Source: JBECKR01 sp040235415 (GTDB lineage: Bacteria; Acidobacteriota; Polarisedimenticolia; Polarisedimenticolales; Polarisedimenticolaceae). From it: a stretch of 20,041 bases of DNA. The position numbers and the translations under genes were made by a program. The stretch spans positions 1-20,041 of the forward strand of contig JBECKR010000402.1 in the NCBI GenBank assembly GCA_040235415.1. Reading direction: 5' to 3'. Every line of letters begins with the position of its first letter. Positions within the stretch are counted from its first letter, which is position 1. The notes under the pieces were generated by a model that ran no database searches, had not been told where the DNA came from, and saw only the letters and a list, made by a program, of their open reading frames with translations. Below are positions 1 through 6,854 of this stretch, one piece after another.

Positions 1-2
1 CC

Positions 3-692
3 GCCGGCGACCTCGACGTCGACGTGCCCGAGGTCGGCGGCGGCGAGATCGCGTCGCTGACCCGGACGTTCAACCAGATGGTCTCCGGCTTGAGGGCCGC
101 GCGCGAGGACCTCGCGGCCGCGAACGCGGAGCTTCGCGAGAAGAACCGCAAGCTGCACGAGCTGTCGATCACCGACGGGCTCACCGGTCTGTTCAACCGC
201 AGCTACCTGACGCGCATCCTGACGAACGAGGCCGACCGCTGCCGCCGGCACATGCGGCCGTTCGCCGTGCTGATGATCGACATCGACGGCTTCAAGCGGT
301 TCAACGACACCCACGGGCACCTCGCCGGGGACACCGTGCTCCGCGGCGTCGCGGAGACGCTCAAGGAAGGCGTCCGGGCGTGCGACTACGTCGCGCGGTT
401 CGGCGGCGAGGAGTTCTTGGTGCTGCTGCCCGAGACCGGGCTCGACGAGGCGGCCGACGCCGGCGAGAGGCTGCGTGGGGCCGTCGAGCGCGCGTTCGCG
501 AGCGACGACCGCGGCCCGATCACGATCAGCGTCGGCGTCGCGGGCTTCCGCGAGCACGGCCAGGAAGTCGACGCGATCGTGCAGGCCGCCGACGCCGCGA
601 TGTACTCGGCGAAGCGGGGCGGTCGCAACCGCGTGGTCGTCGCGCCCTCGGGCGCGGTCGTCGCCGAGCGGTCCGACCGCGCCGCGGGCTGA
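3..692 (+). CDS. Diguanylate cyclase, HAMP-GGDEF, 5' end missing
   Basis: The frame is already open at the left edge, so this is the C-terminal part of a longer protein. The visible part starts with the end of a HAMP domain (GGGEIASLTRTFNQMV), then a short coiled-coil linker, then a full GGDEF domain from 'SITDGLTGLFNR' onward. The active-site loop is GGEEF, preceded at the family's usual five-residue spacing by RACD, which fits the RxxD inhibitory I-site. The predicted reaction is synthesis of cyclic di-GMP from two GTP, subject to product inhibition. A HAMP domain implies an inner-membrane sensor with transmembrane segments upstream of the window. The stop codon lies one base from the stop of the convergent lipoprotein gene, leaving no room for a separate terminator. 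The input sensed cannot be inferred. Confidence 0.95.
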   Translation, partial: AGDLDVDVPEVGGGEIASLTRTFNQMVSGLRAAREDLAAANAELREKNRKLHELSITDGLTGLFNRSYLTRILTNEADRCRRHMRPFAVLMIDIDGFKRFNDTHGHLAGDTVLRGVAETLKEGVRACDYVARFGGEEFLVLLPETGLDEAADAGERLRGAVERAFASDDRGPITISVGVAGFREHGQEVDAIVQAADAAMYSAKRGGRNRVVVAPSGAVVAERSDRAAG

Positions 693-693
693 G

Positions 694-1461
694 CTAGCGT
701 CCCGAGAGCAGCCCTTCGTGGATCCAGCCGAGCGCCTCGTCGGCGGTGCGCACGCGGACCCAGCTGCCGACGTGCGAATACCCGACCACGGCCGTACCGG
801 GATCGAGCACCGTCACGACGTCGTACTCCGTGCCCGGACCGATCCTGAGGTTGCTGCGCGTCGTGACCGCCATCGGGCGCGGCTCGGGGAAGCCGTCCTC
901 GCCGGGGAACGGAGCGATCCGGATGCTGTCCTCCCCGCCCGGGCGGGCCAGCTGGAGCTGGTTCTTCGCCTGACCGGTGAGGTACAGCGCGCCGCCGAAG
1001 TTCCCCTTCTCGAACTCGAGGCCGGCGGAGCGCAGCAGCTGCCGCGCGGGATCGAGCTCCGGGGCGGGCCGGCCCGCGGCCGCGGTCTCGAGCGCGATCT
1101 CGGCCTCGGCCATCCCGGCGGCGGCCTCGGCGCGACTGTCGAGGCTGCGGAGCTTCGACTTCGACCGCACGACCTCCTGGATCGCCTCGTCGAGCAGCCG
1201 GCGGTGGCGCTCGAGCTGATGCTCGAGCCGCGCGATCTCCGCGTCCTTCTCGAGCATCGAGAGCTGCAGCGCCGTGATCTGCTCGCGGAGCCGCGCTTCG
1301 TCGGGCGAGGGCTGCGGTGCAGGTACGGTCGTCGCGGGCGGCGCGGGCGGCGGGGCCGCCGGCACGGCAGCGGCGACGGCGGTATCGGGCGCTCGCCTGA
1401 AGGCACACCCCACCGCCAGCGCGGTCACCGCCATCACGATCGCCAGCCTGTGGCGGCGCAC
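694..1461 (-). CDS. SH3b-domain lipoprotein with coiled coil
   Basis: I place the start at a GTG at 1459-1461 because GGAGGAGG lies 8 bases upstream (complement of 1470-1477) and this start puts the signal sequence at the N terminus. A longer open frame upstream runs into the palindromic element at 1518-1593 and is unlikely to be translated. The 255-residue protein has a lipobox (LAVGC, lipidated Cys about 19), a Pro/Ala-rich spacer to about 50, a coiled coil at about 54-130 and a C-terminal bacterial SH3 domain at about 197-255 (from 'TTRSNLRIGPGTEYDVV' to 'GWIHEGLL'). SH3b domains usually bind peptidoglycan or protein ligands in the envelope, so a wall-associated lipoprotein is likely. Its precise function is unknown. 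Confidence 0.85.
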   Translation of the reverse strand: MRRHRLAIVMAVTALAVGCAFRRAPDTAVAAAVPAAPPPAPPATTVPAPQPSPDEARLREQITALQLSMLEKDAEIARLEHQLERHRRLLDEAIQEVVRSKSKLRSLDSRAEAAAGMAEAEIALETAAAGRPAPELDPARQLLRSAGLEFEKGNFGGALYLTGQAKNQLQLARPGGEDSIRIAPFPGEDGFPEPRPMAVTTRSNLRIGPGTEYDVVTVLDPGTAVVGYSHVGSWVRVRTADEALGWIHEGLLSGR

Positions 1462-1517
1462 CCTCGTGCCCTCCTCCCCGTAAACATGGATCCGCGGATG
1501 CCGCTCTGACAAGTCTT

Positions 1518-1593
1518 TGGGGACATTCCTCCCCAGCCTCAAACTCCTCAACGCGGCGTCGTAAGAACTTGGACTTCTGGAGGAATGTCCCCA
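1518..1593. repeat. Palindromic intergenic element with 15-bp inverted ends
   Basis: Two perfect 15-bp arms, TGGGGACATTCCTCC (1518-1532) and its reverse complement (1579-1593), enclose 46 bases. The element lies between two divergently transcribed genes, so it is not a shared 3' terminator. Its GGGGAC...GTCCCC ends resemble the ends of the elements at 6670, 8120 and 14996, but the inner arm sequence (ATTCCTCC) differs, suggesting a second subfamily. It lies 17 bases before the SDR start codon. A REP/MITE-like nature is inferred. Confidence 0.75.
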
Positions 1594-1610
1594 TCTGATA
1601 CGCTGCCGGC

Positions 1611-2558
1611 ATGGGCGGAGCGGACGGTCTTCACGTCATCATCGGCGCGGGGCCGAGCGGACGCGGGGTCGCGGAGCGGCTGCACGCGGACGGGCGGCGG
1701 GTCCGGGTCGTCACGCGCAGCGGCCGCGCCGACGTGCCCGCGGGCGTCGAGGTCGTCGCGGCGGACGTCGCCGAGCTCGCCTCGGCGCGCCGCGCGTGCG
1801 ACGGCGCCGAGGTCGTCTTCGCCTGCATCGGGCTGCCGACCTACACGACCTGGAACGAGGTCTGGCCCGCGATGATGGCGGGGCTGCTCGCGGGCGCGGA
1901 GTTCGCCGGCGCGCGGCTCGTGTTCGCGGACGACCTCTACATGTACGGCCCGGTCGACGGGCCGCTCACCGAGGACCTGCCGCTCAGCGACCACGGCAAG
2001 AAGCCGGCGCTGCGCTCGCGCCTCACGCGGATGTGGCAGCGGGCGCACGCCGAGGGCCGCGTCCGCGTCGCGGCCGTGCGGCCGAGCGACTTCTACGGCC
2101 CCGGCGTGCGGCTCTCGGCGCTCGGCGACGTCGTCGTCGGCCGCGCGGTCGCCGGCAAGACGGCGAACGTGCTCGGCAAGCCGAGCGCGCCGCACACGTT
2201 CGCGTACATGCCGGACGTCGTGCGCGCGCTCGTCACGATCGCGGACGCCGCCGACGACGCGTACGGCCAGGCGTGGCACGTGCCGTCGGCGCCGGCCTTG
2301 CCGATGCGCGAGCTCGTCGCGCGGGTCTACCGCGAGCTCGGTCGCCGCCCGAAGATGCGGGTCGCGTCGCACGGCCTGCTTTGGCTCGCCGGGCTGTTCG
2401 ACGGCGACATGCGCGAGCTGCGCGAGCTGCTGTACCAGTGGACGAAGCCGTACGTCGTCGACCACTCGAAGTTCGCGGCGCGCTTCTGGGGCGACTACAC
2501 CCCGCTCGAGGCCGGGATCCCCGAGACCGTGCGCTGGTTCCGCGAGCACGCAGTGTGA
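1611..2558 (+). CDS. NAD(P)-dependent epimerase/dehydratase (SDR family)
   Basis: The 315-residue protein opens with the nucleotide-binding loop GAGPSG (G12, G14, G17) straight after the first beta strand. This fits extended or atypical short-chain dehydrogenases of the NAD-dependent epimerase/dehydratase group. Further family features are 'FADDLYMYGP' in the region of the catalytic Tyr and 'RPSDFYGPGVR' in the substrate region. The protein is soluble and cytoplasmic, with no signal peptide. Neither the substrate nor the exact reaction can be read from the sequence. I see no convincing Shine-Dalgarno before the ATG; the palindromic element ends 17 bases upstream and a weak GATACG -10-like string precedes the start, so expression could be leaderless. 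An M20 hydrolase follows after 73 bases. Confidence 0.9.
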   Translation: MGGADGLHVIIGAGPSGRGVAERLHADGRRVRVVTRSGRADVPAGVEVVAADVAELASARRACDGAEVVFACIGLPTYTTWNEVWPAMMAGLLAGAEFAGARLVFADDLYMYGPVDGPLTEDLPLSDHGKKPALRSRLTRMWQRAHAEGRVRVAAVRPSDFYGPGVRLSALGDVVVGRAVAGKTANVLGKPSAPHTFAYMPDVVRALVTIADAADDAYGQAWHVPSAPALPMRELVARVYRELGRRPKMRVASHGLLWLAGLFDGDMRELRELLYQWTKPYVVDHSKFAARFWGDYTPLEAGIPETVRWFREHAV

Positions 2559-2631
2559 CGCGGACCGGTCTCCCCGCCGCGCGAGCCCCGCGTTCGACGT
2601 ATAGTCTCGCCTTCCCACGAGAGAGGTGCCG

Positions 2632-3912
2632 ATGATCGCCGCCGCACTGCTCGCCGCGACCGTCGCCGCCGGGGCTCCGCCGTGGTCCGAGCTCCGGCCG
2701 CTGTACGAGGATCTCCACGCCCACCCCGAGCTGTCGCTCCACGAGACCGCGACGGCCGCCAAGCTCGCGGACAGGCTGCGCGCGCTCGGGTTCGAGGTCA
2801 CGAGCGGCGTCGGCGGCACCGGCGTCGTCGGCCTGCTGCGCAACGGCGAGGGGCCGACCGTCATGCTGCGCACCGAGCTCGACGCGCTGCCGCTCCAAGA
2901 GAAGACCGGGCTGCCGTTCGCGAGCCGGGTGACCGCGACCGGACCGGGCAGGGAGACCGTGCCGGTGATGCACGCCTGCGGCCACGACGTCCACATGACG
3001 GCGTGGGTCGGGGCGGCGACCGAGCTCGCACGCCGCCGTTCCGAGTGGCATGGCACGCTCATGATGATCGCCCAGCCGGCCGAGGAGCTCGGCAAGGGCG
3101 CCCGGGCGATGCTCGAGGACGGCCTGTTCACGCGCTTCCCGAAGCCGGACGCGGCGATCGCGGTGCACGACGTCCCGACGCTGCCTGCCGGGACGGTCGG
3201 GATCCGGCCCGGCCCCCTCATGGCGAGCGCCGATTCGGTCGACGTGATCGTCCACGGCCGCGGCGGGCACGGCGCCGCGCCGCACCTCACCGTCGACCCG
3301 GTCGTGCTCGCGTCGAAGATCGTGGTGTCGCTCCAGACGCTCGTGTCGCGCGAGACCGACCCGTTCGCTCCCGCGGTGGTCACGGTCGGGTCGTTCCACG
3401 CCGGCACCAAGCACAACATCATCCCGGACGAGGCGCGGCTGCAGCTGACCGTGCGCGCGATGACGCCCGAGGTGCGCGCGCACCTCCTGCACGGCATCGC
3501 GCGCATCGCACGCGCCGAGGGCGAGGCGGCCGCGGCGCCCCGGCCGCCCGACGTGCGGATCAGCGAGGGCACGCCGCCGACGACGAACGACGTCGCGCTC
3601 GCCGGCCGGGTACGGCCGGCGCTCGAGCGCGCGCTCGGCGCGGACCGTGTCGTCGAGGCGATGCAGATCACGGCGGCGGAGGACTTCAGCCGCTACGGCG
3701 AGGCGGGCGTCCCGATCCTCATGATGTGGGTCGGGGCGGTCGAGCCCGCGACGTTCGCGCGCGCGCAGGAGACCGGAGAGGTGCTGCCGGGCCTGCACTC
3801 GCCGCTGTGGGCGCCGGACGCCGAGCCGACCGTGACGACGGCGATCGAGACGCTCGTCGCGGCGGCGATGGAGGAGCTCGGGCGCGCGGGCCGGGACGCG
3901 TCGTCCAAGTGA
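2632..3912 (+). CDS. Secreted M20-family amidohydrolase
   Basis: The ATG at 2632 is preferred over an in-frame GTG at 2626 because GAGAGG at 2621-2626 is well placed only for the ATG. The 426-residue protein has a short signal peptide and then the M20 (hippurate hydrolase/IAA-amino acid hydrolase-like) fold. Metal ligands and the catalytic acid are recognisable: HACGHD at 114-119, the EE pair at 151-152, His179 in 'AVHDVP' and 'AEDF' at about 349-352. The dimerisation lid contains 'GRGGHGAAPH'. The expected reaction is zinc-dependent hydrolysis of an N-acyl amino acid or similar amide in the periplasm. The stop codon overlaps the GTG of the next gene, so the two are coupled. A TATAGT string at 2600-2605 could be the -10 box, but no clear -35 accompanies it. 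Confidence 0.93.
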   Translation: MIAAALLAATVAAGAPPWSELRPLYEDLHAHPELSLHETATAAKLADRLRALGFEVTSGVGGTGVVGLLRNGEGPTVMLRTELDALPLQEKTGLPFASRVTATGPGRETVPVMHACGHDVHMTAWVGAATELARRRSEWHGTLMMIAQPAEELGKGARAMLEDGLFTRFPKPDAAIAVHDVPTLPAGTVGIRPGPLMASADSVDVIVHGRGGHGAAPHLTVDPVVLASKIVVSLQTLVSRETDPFAPAVVTVGSFHAGTKHNIIPDEARLQLTVRAMTPEVRAHLLHGIARIARAEGEAAAAPRPPDVRISEGTPPTTNDVALAGRVRPALERALGADRVVEAMQITAAEDFSRYGEAGVPILMMWVGAVEPATFARAQETGEVLPGLHSPLWAPDAEPTVTTAIETLVAAAMEELGRAGRDASSK

Positions 3913-4850
3913 GCGCTCGCGCGGCAGCGGCGCTCGCGCTGGGGCTCGCGCTCGCGGCGTCCGCGCACGCCGAGACGCGCCTCGTGCTGCTGGGCACCGC
4001 GGGCGGCCCGACGCCGAAGCGGCTGCGCTCCGCGCCGGCGCAGGCGATCGTGATCGACGGCGTCGTGTACGTCGTCGACTGCGGCAACGGCGTCGGACGG
4101 CAGATGGCGCTCGCCGGGCTCCCGTTCGCGGCGCTGCGGCACGTCTTCGTGACGCACCACCACTCCGACCACGTCGCGGACCTCGTGACGCTGCCGCTCC
4201 TCGCTTGGGGTGCCGATCTCGACGCGACCGTCACGATCCACGGCCCGCCGCCGATCCGCCGCGCGGTGCGCCACGGGCTGAAGGCGGTGCGCTTCGACGT
4301 CGCGACGCGCGTCGCGGACGAGGGCAGACGGCCGCTCGGCGACCTCGTGCGCGTGCACCGCTTCCGTGGCGACGGCGTCGTCTTGAAGGACGAGCGCGTC
4401 ACCGTGACCGCGGCGCGGGTCGAGCACCCGCCGATCCGCGAGGCGTACGCGTTCCGCTTCGACACCGCGGACGGCAGCGTCGTGATCTCGGGCGACACCG
4501 CGCCGTGCGCGAACCTCGTGCGGCTCGCGAGGGGCGCCGACGTCCTGGTGCACGAAGTGTTGTTGCGCTCGCCCGAGGAGACCGCGGCGTGGCTCGGCCG
4601 CACGCTCGAGGACCCGCTCGTGCAGCACGTCCTCCGGAGCCACACGAGCTACACCCGGCTCGGCGCGATCGCGCGCGACGCCGGGGTCCGCACGCTCGTC
4701 CTGAGCCACTACGTCCCCGGCGACGAGGCCGTCGACCGCGACCGCGTGCTCGCGTCGATCCGGAAGTCGTTCGACGGCGACGTCGTGTTCGGGGAGGATC
4801 TGATGGAGATCCCCGTCGTGCGGCGCGACGAGGGCGGGACCGGCGAGTAG
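3909..4850 (+). CDS. Secreted metallo-beta-lactamase-fold hydrolase (RNase Z-like group)
   Basis: The start is a GTG whose bases overlap the upstream TGA (GTGA at 3909-3912). It places a clear signal peptide, MSARAAAALALGLALAASAHA, at the N terminus. The 313-residue protein carries the MBL zinc motif HHHSDH at 83-88 (HxHxDH), 'SGDTAP' in the region of the bridging Asp, and a late His in 'LSHYVPGD'. The 'GTAGG' opening and 'VLVHEV' segment are typical of the RNase Z/arylsulfatase-like branch. The signal peptide argues against tRNA processing and for a periplasmic esterase, sulfatase or lactonase-type role. Coupling to the M20 gene suggests that both act on one class of exported substrate; this is inference. 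Confidence 0.9.
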   Translation: MSARAAAALALGLALAASAHAETRLVLLGTAGGPTPKRLRSAPAQAIVIDGVVYVVDCGNGVGRQMALAGLPFAALRHVFVTHHHSDHVADLVTLPLLAWGADLDATVTIHGPPPIRRAVRHGLKAVRFDVATRVADEGRRPLGDLVRVHRFRGDGVVLKDERVTVTAARVEHPPIREAYAFRFDTADGSVVISGDTAPCANLVRLARGADVLVHEVLLRSPEETAAWLGRTLEDPLVQHVLRSHTSYTRLGAIARDAGVRTLVLSHYVPGDEAVDRDRVLASIRKSFDGDVVFGEDLMEIPVVRRDEGGTGE

Positions 4851-4946
4851 CGGCTCGGGCCCGGACGTATCGGGACGGCAACGCAACATCGCGCTCCCGC
4901 ACTGGCTTCGCTCGTGATGCGGAGCCATGCTGAGCTCGGGTTCCGA

Positions 4947-4975
4947 TTGCCGAACGTTACCTCCTAGGGTAACAT
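4947..4975 (+). promoter_or_regulatory. Promoter with overlapping palindromic operator
   Basis: TTGCCG (4947-4952) and TAACAT (4970-4975) are spaced by exactly 17 bases and match four of six sigma-70 consensus bases each. The perfect inverted repeat GTTACC-N6-GGTAAC (4956-4961 and 4968-4973) covers the spacer and runs into the -10 box. Transcription would start at about 4981-4983, at or next to the proposed GTG start of the DUF4160 gene, implying a leaderless message. The arrangement suits autorepression by the HTH protein encoded second in the pair. Confidence 0.6.
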
Positions 4976-4980
4976 TTTGA

Positions 4981-5175
4981 GTGACTCGGGTCCGCCGTGG
5001 CGGCTTCGTGTTTGTGACGTGGGTCGGGGACCATGAGCCGCGGCACGTCCACGTCTACCGCGACGGCGAGTTCGTCGTGAAGTGGGATCTCGAGAACCGC
5101 GTCGTGATGCGGGGCGGTATCTCACGGCGCGTGTCCGAGCTGATCGACGAGCTCGAGAAAGAGGGACGGTCGTGA
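4981..5175 (+). CDS. DUF4160-type small protein, first gene of a TA-like pair
   Basis: The 64-residue protein carries the characteristic DUF4160 core 'HEPRHVHVYRDG' (His18, His22, His24), preceded by a beta-strand segment and followed by 'GGISRRVSELIDEL'. DUF4160 genes are often found next to a small partner gene in toxin-antitoxin-like pairs, and the biochemical role of the family is not established. The GTG at 4981 has no Shine-Dalgarno but sits where transcription from the upstream promoter should begin, so leaderless translation is plausible. The stop overlaps the GTG of the next gene (GTGA at 5172-5175), indicating coupled translation. The protein is somewhat shorter than usual DUF4160 members, mainly at the N terminus. 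Confidence 0.75.
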   Translation: MTRVRRGGFVFVTWVGDHEPRHVHVYRDGEFVVKWDLENRVVMRGGISRRVSELIDELEKEGRS

Positions 5176-5639
5176 AGGTCCGGTCGGTCACGTGCGACAA
5201 TCGCAGGAAGGAGTTCGTGATTCGGCTCGCGCGGCGATCCCTGACCTATCCCTATGCGAACGTCGAGCCTCGGCCGACGCCCGACAATCGTGTCGCGCAT
5301 GTCGAGGTCGATCGCGAGATCGCACGCGAAGGGTTCATCTACACCCTCGAGGCGGGCGACGAGGGCGCGGTCCACGTCGAGCAGGTGCTGGAGTACAACC
5401 GCGACCCGGCCTTCCTCCGGGACGCTCTGGTGTACAAGCTGACTCTCGAAGCGCGCCGGCGGGTCGAGACCGGTCGGTTGCCGAAGCGCGAGATCATCCG
5501 CCGGCTCGGCACCTCCGCGACCCAGCTGTACCGATTGCTCGATCCGGCCAACACGCGCAAGTCGGTCGATGGGCTGCTGGCCTTACTTCAGGTCCTGGGA
5601 TGCGATGTCGACCTCGTCGTGCGACCGCGCAGCGCGTGA
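5172..5639 (+). CDS. HTH-domain protein, probable antitoxin or autoregulator
   Basis: The 155-residue protein starts at the GTG overlapping the upstream stop. Its N-terminal half (about 1-85) is a beta-rich segment that I do not recognise as a named domain. The C-terminal third, from 'LPKREIIRRLGTSATQLYRLLDP' to 'LLALLQVLGCDVDLVV', reads as an XRE/HigA-like helix-turn-helix. This combination is what one expects of an antitoxin that binds its partner through one half and represses its operon through the other. The palindrome at 4956-4973 is the obvious candidate site. The pair is less GC-extreme than its neighbours (for example TGACCTATCCCTATGCGAAC near 5241), which hints at horizontal acquisition. 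It ends 13 bases from the convergent thioredoxin gene. Confidence 0.7.
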   Translation: MKVRSVTCDNRRKEFVIRLARRSLTYPYANVEPRPTPDNRVAHVEVDREIAREGFIYTLEAGDEGAVHVEQVLEYNRDPAFLRDALVYKLTLEARRRVETGRLPKREIIRRLGTSATQLYRLLDPANTRKSVDGLLALLQVLGCDVDLVVRPRSA

Positions 5640-5652
5640 GCTCCATGCTCCG

Positions 5653-6195
5653 TCAGGAACGACCCTCCAGCACCGCCTCGATCTTTCGCTCGAAGTCGCG
5701 CGCCGCGGGGGTGCCGGCGTGCGTCTCGCCGACGTGGACGGCGCGGATGCGGCCGCCGCGGTCGACGAGGTACAGCGTCGGCCAGTAACGGTTGCCGAGG
5801 CGGTCCCAGTAGGCGTGCTCGTCGTCGAGCAGGATCGGCCAGTCGACGCCTTGCCTGGCGTTGAAGGCGCGGAGGTACGCGCGGTTCTTCTCGACGTCGA
5901 ACTCCGGGGCGTGCACCCCGACGACGACGAGGCCGCGTCCGGCGTAGCGGTCGCGCAGGTCCCGGATCCAGGGGAGCGTGCGCACGCAGTTGACGCAGCC
6001 GAACGTCCAGACGTCGACGAGCACGACGTGTCCGCGGAGGTCGTCGACCGTGAGCGGGCCGGAGTTCATCCAGCGTTCGGGGCGCGGCTCGTCGAAGCGG
6101 GGGAGCGGCGGAGCCGCGTCGCCGGGTGCGGCCGGCGTCGCGAGCGCGGCGAGCGCGGCGAGCGCGAGGAGCGGGCGGAGCGGGCGTCGGGTCAT
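5653..6195 (-). CDS. Exported thioredoxin-like (TlpA/ResA-type) protein
   Basis: I chose the ATG at 6193-6195 because GGGAGG lies about 6 bases upstream and a signal peptide starts there (MTRRPLRPLLALAALAALA). The mature part has the thioredoxin fold with active site CVNC (Cys67, Cys70) in 'WTFGCVNCVRTLPW', a motif typical of TlpA/DipZ-like periplasmic redox proteins. 'RYWPTLYLVDRGG' contains the cis-proline. It probably reduces or exchanges disulfides of exported proteins, or transfers electrons in cytochrome maturation. The length of 180 residues is normal for a single thioredoxin domain. It lies 67 bases downstream of the HIT gene on the same strand and may share its transcript. Confidence 0.92.
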   Translation of the reverse strand: MTRRPLRPLLALAALAALATPAAPGDAAPPLPRFDEPRPERWMNSGPLTVDDLRGHVVLVDVWTFGCVNCVRTLPWIRDLRDRYAGRGLVVVGVHAPEFDVEKNRAYLRAFNARQGVDWPILLDDEHAYWDRLGNRYWPTLYLVDRGGRIRAVHVGETHAGTPAARDFERKIEAVLEGRS

Positions 6196-6262
6196 CGCGG
6201 GCCTCCCGTCGGGGTTCGTCGCGTCAACGCCGGAGGCCGGCGCGGCATTCCCGCCGGCGCGG

Positions 6263-6655
6263 TCAGCCCTCGTCCGGGGTCCAGTAGCGCGCCTTGGCCG
6301 GGACGATCCAGCGCACGCCACCGCGCGGGTCGGGCGAGTCGCCGACGTAGCGCGGGATGACGTGGAGGTGGAGGTGGAAGACCGTCTGGCCGGCGACCTC
6401 TCCGACGTTGACGCCGAGATTGTAGCCGTCGGGGGCGTGCTTGCGCTCGATGGCGGCGCGGGCGAGGGGGATGAGGTCGACGATCTCCGCGATCTCGTCG
6501 GGGGTGGCCTCGAACCACCCGGAGACGTGGCGCTTCGGGATGATCAGGACGTGTCCGGGGGAGACCGGGAAGCCGTCCCACAGCACGATCGCGCTCTCGC
6601 CGCGGTGGATCACGCGCTCTTCCGGCGGCGGGCAGAACGGACATGCGTCCGGCAC
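6263..6655 (-). CDS. HIT-family nucleotide hydrolase
   Basis: The start is a GTG at 6653-6655 with AAGGAGG about 6 bases upstream. The 130-residue protein shows the histidine-triad motif HLHLH at residues 94-98 in 'FHLHLHVIP', the 'GHVLIIPKRHV' strand and an N-terminal CPFC (Cys5, Cys8) that commonly forms part of a zinc site in this family. HIT proteins hydrolyse AMP or phosphate from dinucleoside polyphosphates, nucleoside phosphoramidates or adenylated lysine; the exact substrate cannot be told here. It is cytoplasmic. The 114-bp palindromic element at 6670-6783 begins right behind its Shine-Dalgarno (on the opposite coordinates), so the promoter must lie inside or beyond that element. Confidence 0.95.
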   Translation of the reverse strand: MPDACPFCPPPEERVIHRGESAIVLWDGFPVSPGHVLIIPKRHVSGWFEATPDEIAEIVDLIPLARAAIERKHAPDGYNLGVNVGEVAGQTVFHLHLHVIPRYVGDSPDPRGGVRWIVPAKARYWTPDEG

Positions 6656-6669
6656 GGTCTGCCTCCTTC

Positions 6670-6783
6670 GGGGACGTTTCCCGAAGCCCCGTTTCGGGGA
6701 CAGCGTACCGGCCGTGGGGACGTTTTCCAAACCGGCCGTTCGGGGGCAGCTGTCCCCAAAACCGGCATTCGGGAAACGTCCCC
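6670..6783. repeat. Nested palindromic element, composite copy (114 bp)
   Basis: Perfect 16-bp ends GGGGACGTTTCCCGAA (6670-6685) and its reverse complement (6768-6783) enclose further arms. These are GTTTCGGGGACAGC (6691-6704), a second left-end-like GGGGACGTTTTCC (6716-6728) and a near-perfect palindrome GGGGGCAGCTGTCCCC (6742-6757). The repeated left end suggests a tandem or nested event. It shares end and core sequences with the elements at 8120-8187 and 14996-15087. It lies between the divergent HIT and aspartyl-protease genes. REP/MITE-like nature is inferred; no mobilising gene is in the window. Confidence 0.85.
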
Positions 6784-6854
6784 AGACGGCGGGAACCCCG
6801 GCGGGCCGCCATGCGTCCAGTATTCCGAGCGCCGAGGACGCGCGAGGAGGGATC

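Noticed and set aside
1462..1551. N-terminal extension of the SH3b lipoprotein up to an ATG at 1551
   Set aside because: The extension runs through one arm of the palindromic element and displaces the signal sequence inward. The GTG at 1461 has a strong Shine-Dalgarno.
4893..4925. Imperfect hairpin GCTCCCGCA / TGCGGAGC after the MBL gene
   Set aside because: One bulge, a long loop and no T-tract make it too weak to call a terminator.
6670..6783. CRISPR-like repeat units
   Set aside because: The repeats are nested inverted arms without regular direct repeats and unique spacers, and no cas genes are present.
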